22,243 bases of DNA. Origin: a virus. A program made the translations under genes and the position numbers. Positions 6,587-11,862 of this stretch are shown here, in pieces. The notes under the pieces were generated by a model. It did no database searches, was not told where the DNA came from, and saw only the letters and a list, made by a program, of their open reading frames with translations. The stretch is from IMG/VR virus record IMGVR_UViG_3300009480_000080, positions 1 through 22,243 of that record. One strand, 5' to 3'. Within the stretch, counting starts at the first letter, position 1; each line of letters begins with the position of its first letter.

Positions 6587-7070
6587 AAAGAGGAGACGAT
6601 ATTTGAAAGTAGATTTATTAGAAACAAGTGTAGTTGGAACACCTGCTTATGCAGATGCTCATTTTAGTTTTATGAAAGCACTTAAAAATTTTGAAAGGGG
6701 GGTTTTAAAAATGTCAGAAGAAGAGACAGTTCAGCAAGAGGAAGTTCAACCAGAACCTACTGAAGAAGCAAAACCTGAAGCACCAGCTGAAGAACCTGCA
6801 GAAGAAGTAGAAGCACAAGTTGAAGCAAAAGACGCTACACCAGAAGATGACTCAGAAGAAGAATCGGAAGAGGAAGACGAAGAAGAATCAGATGATGAAG
6901 AAGAAATGAAATCTGCTAGTGCAAAAGTTGAATCTTTACTAAAGAATGCTCTAGAAAAACTGTCTGTCGACAGAGGCTTAGTTGAGAAGAAAAAGACTCA
7001 GGAAGAAATGGTAAAACATGCTACTCCTGGAGAACTCGCTATAGCATCTAACTGGCTAATACCAAAATAA
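6570..7070 (+). CDS. prohead protease C-terminal part fused to acidic scaffold
   Basis: 166 residues from the ATG at 6570, in the +1 frame relative to the upstream ORF and overlapping it by 17 bases; the frame itself is open from 6561. Residues 12-34 (YLKVDLLETSVVGTPAYADA) are the segment that normally follows the GFSIG motif inside prohead proteases, so the two ORFs make one domain. GAGGT at 6554-6558 could allow separate initiation. From residue 48 the sequence becomes an extremely acidic Glu/Asp/Pro-rich stretch, then a helix (KVESLLKNALEKL) and a terminal GELAIASNWLIPK, consistent with a scaffold or capsid delta domain. It ends with TAATG, overlapping the capsid start. Confidence 0.78.
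   Translation: MSLRNKKRRRYLKVDLLETSVVGTPAYADAHFSFMKALKNFERGVLKMSEEETVQQEEVQPEPTEEAKPEAPAEEPAEEVEAQVEAKDATPEDDSEEESEEEDEEESDDEEEMKSASAKVESLLKNALEKLSVDRGLVEKKKTQEEMVKHATPGELAIASNWLIPK
6697..6702 (+). promoter_or_regulatory. internal Shine-Dalgarno for scaffold
   Basis: GAAAGGGGGG ends 8 bases before an in-frame ATG at 6711. It is among the strongest ribosome-binding sites in the head module, yet lies inside an ORF, pointing to internal initiation. Confidence 0.6.
6711..7070 (+). CDS. capsid scaffold protein from nested internal start
   Basis: An in-frame internal start inside the protease/scaffold ORF would give a separate 119-residue product. It begins MSEEETVQQEEVQPEPTEEA, has an uninterrupted acidic region to about residue 65, a helical segment (SAKVESLLKNALEKLSVDRG) and a C-terminal tail. 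Expressing a scaffold from within the 3' end of a protease gene is known from lambda (Nu3 within C). It would supply many scaffold copies beside few protease-linked ones. The capsid protein downstream lacks a delta domain of its own, which supports a separate scaffold. The case rests on the ribosome-binding site and composition, not on a recognised family. Confidence 0.6.
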   Translation: MSEEETVQQEEVQPEPTEEAKPEAPAEEPAEEVEAQVEAKDATPEDDSEEESEEEDEEESDDEEEMKSASAKVESLLKNALEKLSVDRGLVEKKKTQEEMVKHATPGELAIASNWLIPK

Positions 7071-7996
7071 TGGCAGACATAATCAAAGCATTGAGAGAAG
7101 CTAGCGAAGCAGCTGGAGGTTACCTTGTACCAGAAGAATTTGCAGCAAGAGTTCTTGAGTTAGTTCAAAACAACACAGTAGTTGTTCCAGATTTGGAACA
7201 AGTACAAATGGCTACAGATACTTGGCATGTTCCTAAAGTTACATCAGGGACTACAGCATATTGGGTTAGTGAAACAAATTCTATATCTACATCAGATGTT
7301 CAATTTGACCAAATTACATTAACACCTAAAAAAGTTGCAGCTTTAGTTGAAGCATCTACAGAAGTTATTGAAGACGCAAATGTTTCTGTTGCAAATACCA
7401 TTGTTAACCAAATGGCTAAAGATTTAGCTATTGCACTTGACAATGAGATTTTAAACGGAACTGGAGGAAACTTCGAAGGTCTAAGATATACAGGCTCTTT
7501 CACAAATTCATATAGTGCAGGAGACGGAACAGGTGCAGGCAATATCAATGTTACAGCAATCTCGAAAGCCGTTGACACAATCTTAACAGACAACCACGCT
7601 TATCCAGACGTTTCTTATTTCCATCCAAGAACAATTGGAAGTTTAAGAGTATTAACAGATGGGTCAGCTAGACCAATTTTCAACGAAGAAACTTGGGGTA
7701 GTCCACTTCTTAAAGAAGGTAAAGTTGGGAGAGTATGGGGTGTTGCTATTAAACCAGCAGCAAACTTACCAGTAAACTTATCTTACGGAACAGGAGTAGG
7801 AGAAACTACTAGTTGTACTGATGCTATCATTGGTGTTTCAAAGATGTTTGGAATATATGGTAACAGAAGAGGTTTAAGATTTAGAAATGATTATAAGATA
7901 ACTGAAGACGTAAATCAGTATCAAGTAACCATGAGAGCAGCTTTCAGTGTTAAATACGCAGACGCATATTGCGTACTTAGAGCTATCAAAAACTAA
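7070..7996 (+). CDS. major capsid protein, HK97 fold
   Basis: 308 residues typical of the phage HK97-type capsid family: EAAGGYLVPEEFAARVLELV at residues 13-32 (start of the mature N-arm and E-loop region), WHVPKVTSGTTAYWVSE, QITLTPKKVAALVEASTEVI (spine helix region), LDNEILNGTG, and a C-terminal YQVTMRAAFSVKYADAYCVL strand of the A domain. It forms the icosahedral shell. The conserved GG-LVP segment lies only about 16 residues from the start, so there is no long N-terminal delta domain; the preceding scaffold ORF probably supplies it. The start overlaps the upstream stop (TAATG), implying translational coupling. A strong terminator overlaps the stop codon. Confidence 0.97.
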   Translation: MADIIKALREASEAAGGYLVPEEFAARVLELVQNNTVVVPDLEQVQMATDTWHVPKVTSGTTAYWVSETNSISTSDVQFDQITLTPKKVAALVEASTEVIEDANVSVANTIVNQMAKDLAIALDNEILNGTGGNFEGLRYTGSFTNSYSAGDGTGAGNINVTAISKAVDTILTDNHAYPDVSYFHPRTIGSLRVLTDGSARPIFNEETWGSPLLKEGKVGRVWGVAIKPAANLPVNLSYGTGVGETTSCTDAIIGVSKMFGIYGNRRGLRFRNDYKITEDVNQYQVTMRAAFSVKYADAYCVLRAIKN

Positions 7997-8030
7997 ATTT
8001 AGTTTTTTATTTTTTTTATTTTTTTTAATT
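7988..8030 (+). terminator. terminator after the capsid gene
   Basis: A perfect 20-bp palindrome AAAAACTAAATTTAGTTTTT (7988-8007) overlaps the capsid stop codon and runs into T-tracts broken by single A bases. T-tracts are the normal archaeal intrinsic stop signal, and the hairpin would reinforce it. Partial read-through would keep capsid mRNA in excess of neck and tail mRNA. Confidence 0.75.
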
Positions 8031-8073
8031 TGTATTCCTCGTAGAGGATAAGGTAAAAGTCGAAGACATAAAA

Positions 8074-9135
8074 ATGGGAAAGTATAGTAACTCCTACAAC
8101 ATTTGGAAAACCCTAGGTTCAGATACTTATACAAAGGTAAGAACAGAGGTAGTAGGAACAGGCGATGGTTCTACAAGTGTATTCGATTTAGAACACGATA
8201 ATGTTATTTCTGGTTCTACAGAAGTAACTCAATCGGCAGCATTTCTCGCATCTAATTTTAATGGTTCTCCTTCAGAAAACCCCGTAGATTATTATGAGGC
8301 TGGGGGAATTTATAACCAAAAACCCTATTACTCTGGATTAACAGGAAGTAAATATATTTGGGCCAATCCTAGTGGCCTTTATTTAATAAGCCCAACAATT
8401 GGAAGCAGCACTTCTGCTTTATACAACTCTACAACAACAGGAAGCGTTCCTGGAGCATATCAATCTCTTGTTACAGGTACTTGTAGCGTTTCTATTTATA
8501 CTGGTTCTTCAGTTACTTTTGATTATGATGATGGAACATTCTCATTTGCTAGTGCTCCCCCATCAGGTAGCGAAATAACCGTTGATTATTCTTATACAAG
8601 TATCCCAGATTCTCAGGTTCAATCTCTTTTAAATCAATCAGATGAAGAGTTAGAAGACTTAACTGCAAGAAACTTTGATTTAACAACTACCTCTGAGTAC
8701 ATAGATGTAGAAGATAGACAAACAGTATTCTGGCTAAGGAATTATCCTGTTGTTAGCATGATTGGTCTTTCTGAAAATACTGCTAATTCAATTACAGATT
8801 CTCCCAGCTGGAGTGCATCAACAGAAGGAATAGGAAACGATTACCTTATGGATGCAAATGATAAGCTTGTTGGTACTTTTGAATATATTGATAATAAACC
8901 AATAAAAGGAAGTAAAAGATTATATGCTACATACTCCTATGGTTATGCTACAATCCCAGACATGGTTGTAGAACTTAACAATTTATTAACATTAAGGAAG
9001 ATGATTAATTCAACAATTTATAAGTCTATTTATACGGGGCAAGATGGATACTCTCCAGTTCGTCTTGATGAAATTGAGAATAGAATAAATGCCCTTGTAA
9101 CTAAGCTTAGAAAGCAAGGAATAAATAGGATATAA
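8074..9135 (+). CDS. head-tail connector with nested beta-domain insertions
   Basis: 353 residues, much longer than the usual 100-200 for a gp6-like connector. The connector core is at the C-terminal half: SQVQSLLNQSDEELEDLTAR, FWLRNYPVVSMIGL, YATYSYGYATIPDMVVELNN and helices to the end; it docks under the portal ring. Residues 26-175 form a beta domain of the GTGDGSTSVFDL ... DYDDGTFSFASAPPSGSEITV type seen in viral structural proteins. It is interrupted at about 52-145 by a second small Tyr/Trp-rich domain (GGIYNQKPYYSGLTGSKYIW ... GLYLISPTIG). No strong Shine-Dalgarno is next to the ATG; AGAGGATAAGGT lies about 20 bases upstream next to a small hairpin (TCCTC-GTA-GAGGA, 8036-8048). Confidence 0.8.
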   Translation: MGKYSNSYNIWKTLGSDTYTKVRTEVVGTGDGSTSVFDLEHDNVISGSTEVTQSAAFLASNFNGSPSENPVDYYEAGGIYNQKPYYSGLTGSKYIWANPSGLYLISPTIGSSTSALYNSTTTGSVPGAYQSLVTGTCSVSIYTGSSVTFDYDDGTFSFASAPPSGSEITVDYSYTSIPDSQVQSLLNQSDEELEDLTARNFDLTTTSEYIDVEDRQTVFWLRNYPVVSMIGLSENTANSITDSPSWSASTEGIGNDYLMDANDKLVGTFEYIDNKPIKGSKRLYATYSYGYATIPDMVVELNNLLTLRKMINSTIYKSIYTGQDGYSPVRLDEIENRINALVTKLRKQGINRI

Positions 9136-9148
9136 ATACCGAAGGTAT
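9136..9148 (+). promoter_or_regulatory. small hairpin covering the ribosome-binding region
   Basis: ATACC-GAA-GGTAT, a perfect 5-bp stem, sits 3 bases before the ATG at 9152 and buries the only AAGG-like ribosome-binding bases. It could tune translation of the tail terminator gene. Confidence 0.3.
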
Positions 9149-9151
9149 AAA

Positions 9152-10090
9152 ATGAGAAGATTCGAAGAATACACATACAGTGAAGTGGACTCAGGAGCCC
9201 TACAAGTAGAGTCTGGTTTTAATATAGCCCAGTCTTTTTCTATTAATTTGGAATCCCCTGAAAAGTTTAAACCAAAGAAGCTTAGACTTTGGCTTAATAA
9301 ACAGAACACTCCAGACTATACCCTAACTGCTGCAATTCAAGTTGCTGGGTCAGATGGAACCCCCCAAGGAACAAATCTTTTTTCTGGGACAATTAATACA
9401 ACCCTCTTATCAAATGATGTTGCTTCTTATGATATTAATCTAAATCCAACAACCTATTCAGATGGCTATCTAACTGGTGGAAGTAACTATTCTATTGTAT
9501 TAACTGAAAATCAGACAAGCGGTACGGGGGTTGATTTTGCAAAGATAGTAATAAAATCAACGGGGGGGGTGCAATATCCTGGTTCTTTTTATTATAGCAC
9601 AGATGGAACCTCTACATGGGCCTTAGCCGACAACTACATAGGGTTCTTCGAAATTTGGGGATTGCCTGGAAATTCAGTGTTCTCTACTTCCTACGAGCAA
9701 GTTTATAACTTTCTAAATGACAATATTGTAGACCCAAGAGGAAGGTATAAGAAAAAGTGGATACACAATTCTATGCCTAATGTTAATTCAAAGGAGTTTA
9801 ATGGTTATCCCTTTATCACGGTTTCATTAGAACAAAATGAAGATAATCCCTCTTTTGATAAATACTTTTCTCAAAACAACTTTCGTGGGGTAATTACAGT
9901 TTACTCAGATGAAGCAACAGAAGTGGATTCTATTTGTGATGAGATAACAAACCTTTACAATGACGAGGATTACTTAACTTACTTTAAGTCTAAAAGTATT
10001 TTATCTTCACCATTTAGGTGGGATTTGGATTTAAAAGGAAAGAAAATAATGTGGAGAGAATTAACTTTTTCAATGAGGAGAAGACAATGA
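9152..10090 (+). CDS. tail terminator fused to N-terminal beta-sandwich
   Basis: 312 residues with two parts. Residues 22-170 (NIAQSFSINLESPEKFKPKK, TPQGTNLFSGTI, LTGGSNYSIVLTEN, GSFYYSTDGTSTW) follow the pattern of secreted adhesive beta-sandwich domains. Residues 178-312 (SYEQVYNFLNDNI, GYPFITVSLEQNED, FRGVITVYSDEATEVDSICD, ELTFSMRRR) resemble siphovirus tail terminator/completion proteins, which cap the tail tube and join it to the head. Position between connector and tail tube genes agrees. The role of the N-terminal domain is inferred as surface display. A G8 tract lies inside that domain at 9562-9569 (residues 137-140). Confidence 0.72.
   Translation: MRRFEEYTYSEVDSGALQVESGFNIAQSFSINLESPEKFKPKKLRLWLNKQNTPDYTLTAAIQVAGSDGTPQGTNLFSGTINTTLLSNDVASYDINLNPTTYSDGYLTGGSNYSIVLTENQTSGTGVDFAKIVIKSTGGVQYPGSFYYSTDGTSTWALADNYIGFFEIWGLPGNSVFSTSYEQVYNFLNDNIVDPRGRYKKKWIHNSMPNVNSKEFNGYPFITVSLEQNEDNPSFDKYFSQNNFRGVITVYSDEATEVDSICDEITNLYNDEDYLTYFKSKSILSSPFRWDLDLKGKKIMWRELTFSMRRRQ
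9562..9569 (+). repeat. G8 homopolymer in coding sequence
   Basis: Eight consecutive G in an AT-rich gene, encoding Thr-Gly-Gly-Val in the beta-sandwich of the tail terminator. Slippage here would truncate the protein. A second G8 lies at 14894-14901. Confidence 0.6.
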
Positions 10091-10509
10091 TAAAAATAGA
10101 TGTTGATGCAAAAAGTGTACTTAATAAAATAACAAAGATAATTAGTGGTTTGCCAAAGGTCTCTAGGAAAGTAGAAAACGACTCAGCAGACTTAGGAGTA
10201 AAGAAAGCAGTAAGCAAGGTGCCAAAAGATTCTGGTGCAACCGCATCTAGGATAATCAAAAGGCAGATTCCAAAGGCGGGATTTGAAGTAGTCTCAACAA
10301 CCCATCCAAGTGATTTAATAAATCGTAAGGGAGACCCAGGAAAAGATTTAGCACCATTACTAGAACGTGGGGAAGTAAGCAAACTTAACTGGGGTAAAAC
10401 CACAAGCCCATTAACAGGACAATTTCATTTTATTGAAGCAACAGCGATAGAATTAAGAACCGAGATACCCTCTTTATTAAATAAGGAGATTGAAATGTTA
10501 GTGAACTGA
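10087..10509 (+). CDS. HK97 gp10-like neck/tail component
   Basis: 140 residues from the ATG at 10087, which overlaps the upstream stop in an ATGA junction and follows AGGAG a few bases before. The frame extends upstream to 10018, but that part lies inside the previous gene. Pattern: N-terminal MIKIDVDAKSVLNKITKIIS helix, VPKDSGATASRIIKRQIPKA (the Asp-Ser-Gly turn before a strand), a central loop, and HFIEATAIELRTEIP near the end. This is the layout of HK97 gp10-type minor structural proteins, which sit at the head-tail joint or help in tail completion. Family resemblance is moderate; no catalytic function is expected. Confidence 0.7.
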   Translation: MIKIDVDAKSVLNKITKIISGLPKVSRKVENDSADLGVKKAVSKVPKDSGATASRIIKRQIPKAGFEVVSTTHPSDLINRKGDPGKDLAPLLERGEVSKLNWGKTTSPLTGQFHFIEATAIELRTEIPSLLNKEIEMLVN

Positions 10510-10524
10510 GAATGTAAACTAAAT

Positions 10525-10529
10525 GGAGG
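10525..10529 (+). promoter_or_regulatory. Shine-Dalgarno of tail tube gene
   Basis: GGAGG ends 10 bases before the ATG at 10540. It is one of the clearest sites in the window, fitting a highly expressed tail tube gene. Confidence 0.65.
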
Positions 10530-10539
10530 ATAAATAAAA

Positions 10540-11103
10540 ATGGCATACGCAACAAAAGCATGGTACGAAGATTGTTATATTAGCGTGGCTCCTGTAGGCG
10601 GTTCTGAAGTACAAATGTGTACTAAGACTACAAATTTAAGTGTTTCTGGCGGAGAAAGAGATGTTGAAGCTATTAATACAATGTGTGGAGATGTTTCTAG
10701 AATAGGAAAAGAGACAGAAGTAGAAATTAGTATGGATGGAATCCCAGTATCAAACAGAGATTTTGATTGGATTTTTCATGGAACTAGTGCTACTGGAAAT
10801 ACAATAACAAGTTCAACTGCAACAAAGCATAGGGTAACTTTCCTTTGGACAAACCAAACTGGAGTTACTGCAGCTACACAAGCAATTAATACTGCAAGTG
10901 AAGCTTACAGACAAATCTATGCAGAAGCTTATTGTACAGGTTTAGAGTATAACATGGATGCTGAAGAACACTTAACTGCTACTATTAACTTTAAATTAGC
11001 ATTTGAAGATGCAGATGGAGTTATGAACTTCAAGAAAGAAGCTTGTGACACTACAAGTGCATTATCAGCTACACCAGCTTATACTACAACAACTAAATTT
11101 TAG
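10540..11103 (+). CDS. major tail tube protein
   Basis: 187 residues. The pattern CTKTTNLSVSGGERDVEAIN, then DVSRIGKETEVEISMDGIPV, then AYCTGLEYNMDAEEHLTATI fits a siphovirus tail tube protein: a beta-sandwich with a long loop, many copies stacking as hexameric rings. Position directly ahead of the chaperone pair and tape measure is the standard place. It starts at the ATG with a strong GGAGG site. The C-terminal tail is Thr/Ala-rich and probably flexible. No C-terminal Ig-like domain is present. Confidence 0.87.
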   Translation: MAYATKAWYEDCYISVAPVGGSEVQMCTKTTNLSVSGGERDVEAINTMCGDVSRIGKETEVEISMDGIPVSNRDFDWIFHGTSATGNTITSSTATKHRVTFLWTNQTGVTAATQAINTASEAYRQIYAEAYCTGLEYNMDAEEHLTATINFKLAFEDADGVMNFKKEACDTTSALSATPAYTTTTKF

Positions 11104-11112
11104 AGGTAATGA

Positions 11113-11382
11113 ATGAACTACATAACTGAGATAGATGGAGAATTGAAGAAAATAAACTTCAAGATTAATTCAATCCCAGTTGAACTTCTAAAAGAATTTA
11201 AACAATTTTGTAAAACTGAGTGTGGGGATGTCTATTGGGTTGGAATCTTTCAACTAATGAAGATTAAAAAACAATATGAACAAGCCCTCACTCATTTTAA
11301 TTTATTACAAACTCAAATTGATGAGTTAAAATCATTATCAAATAAACAGGTTAAGGAGGAACCCCAAACATTCGGAAAATGA
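11113..11382 (+). CDS. small tail-operon protein, RHH-like strand/helix plus coiled coil
   Basis: 89 residues between the tail tube and chaperone genes. GAGGT at 11103-11107 supports the ATG at 11113; the ATG at 11109 is in a frame that stops quickly. Residues 13-45 (KINFKINSIPVELLKEFKQF, CGDVYWVGIFQLM) have the strand-helix-turn-helix look of small ribbon-helix-helix-like proteins. Residues 48-80 are a probable coiled coil (KKQYEQALTHFNLLQTQIDE). Its stop overlaps the next start in ATGA. It may act in tail assembly because of location, but no specific function can be assigned. Confidence 0.7.
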   Translation: MNYITEIDGELKKINFKINSIPVELLKEFKQFCKTECGDVYWVGIFQLMKIKKQYEQALTHFNLLQTQIDELKSLSNKQVKEEPQTFGK

Positions 11383-11693
11383 GCAAACTATCAAACCTTT
11401 TAGGAAAGTCGAAGACATATACTGTGGGTGGAATCGAGATGGAATTGAAACCAAGAACAATGAAGGACTTGGACTTAATTCTAAGTTTGTCAAATGAATC
11501 AGAAAGAAGCGAAGCTTTGAAGAAACTAATAAGAGTTACATTATTAGATTCTGTTGAAGGTGCTACTGAAGAAGAAGTTGACCAAGTTGCATTCCAACAT
11601 TTCAAGGAATTGTCTGAGGCAATAGTTGATGTAAACGGACTAAAAGAAATGCAAGATGCAAGCACCAATAGAGATTCAAAAGTTACTGAATAG
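11379..11693 (+). CDS. tail assembly chaperone (gpG-like)
   Basis: 104 residues. GGIEMELKPRTMKDLDLILS near the N terminus and the following helical region (LKKLIRVTLLDSVEGATEEE, QHFKELSEAIVDVNGLKEMQ) match the layout of siphovirus tail assembly chaperones, encoded between tail tube and tape measure genes. The protein coats the tape measure during tail polymerisation and is not in the finished virion. A second ORF overlaps its end in the +1 frame, the usual place for a recoded G-T type fusion. AAGGAGGAA lies upstream inside the previous gene. Confidence 0.8.
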   Translation: MSKLSNLLGKSKTYTVGGIEMELKPRTMKDLDLILSLSNESERSEALKKLIRVTLLDSVEGATEEEVDQVAFQHFKELSEAIVDVNGLKEMQDASTNRDSKVTE

Positions 11694-11862
11694 AAAGGGA
11701 CATAAGAATCGTGAAGTTATTTTATTTTATAATTTAATGGTAGGGTTAAATCAACCCTATTCTTCGATTTTAGAGATGCCAATCCCAATGGCATTAAAGT
11801 TGAACGACCAATTAATCGAAGAACAAAAGAAACAAGATAAGGAGATGAAAAAGAAAAGATGA
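11656..11862 (+). CDS. tail assembly chaperone second frame (gpT-like extension)
   Basis: A 68-residue ORF in the +1 (or -2) frame relative to the upstream chaperone; the frame is open from 11644, so the overlap window is 11644-11693. HKNREVILFYNLMVGLNQPY and the following SSILEMPIPMALKLNDQLIE resemble the small helical T domain that binds the tape measure. In many siphoviruses the T domain is made only as a frameshift extension of G. A possible +1 slip site is TCA AAA GTT at 11676-11684, where tRNA-Lys could move from AAA to AAG. Alternatively the ATG at 11656 is used independently. It ends in an ATGA overlap with the tape measure gene. Confidence 0.72.
   Translation: MQAPIEIQKLLNRKGHKNREVILFYNLMVGLNQPYSSILEMPIPMALKLNDQLIEEQKKQDKEMKKKR

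Noticed and set aside
7300-7593. 97-residue minus-strand ORF inside the capsid gene
   Set aside because: Antisense of the capsid coding sequence, with no independent start signals.
10018-10086. N-terminal extension of the gp10-like gene from the ATG at 10018
   Set aside because: It lies wholly inside the preceding gene; the ATG at 10087 has an AGGAG site and the usual ATGA junction.
10014-10403. 129-residue minus-strand ORF opposite the tail terminator end and gp10-like gene
   Set aside because: Low-complexity Ser/Phe/Leu-rich sequence typical of the antisense of lysine- and glutamate-rich genes; no promoter or ribosome-binding site seen.
8056-11419. 15-bp direct repeat AAAGTCGAAGACATA at 8056-8070 and 11405-11419
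   Set aside because: One copy is in a leader and the other in coding sequence of the chaperone gene; a 15-mer match is not improbable by chance in a window this size and the flanks do not match.
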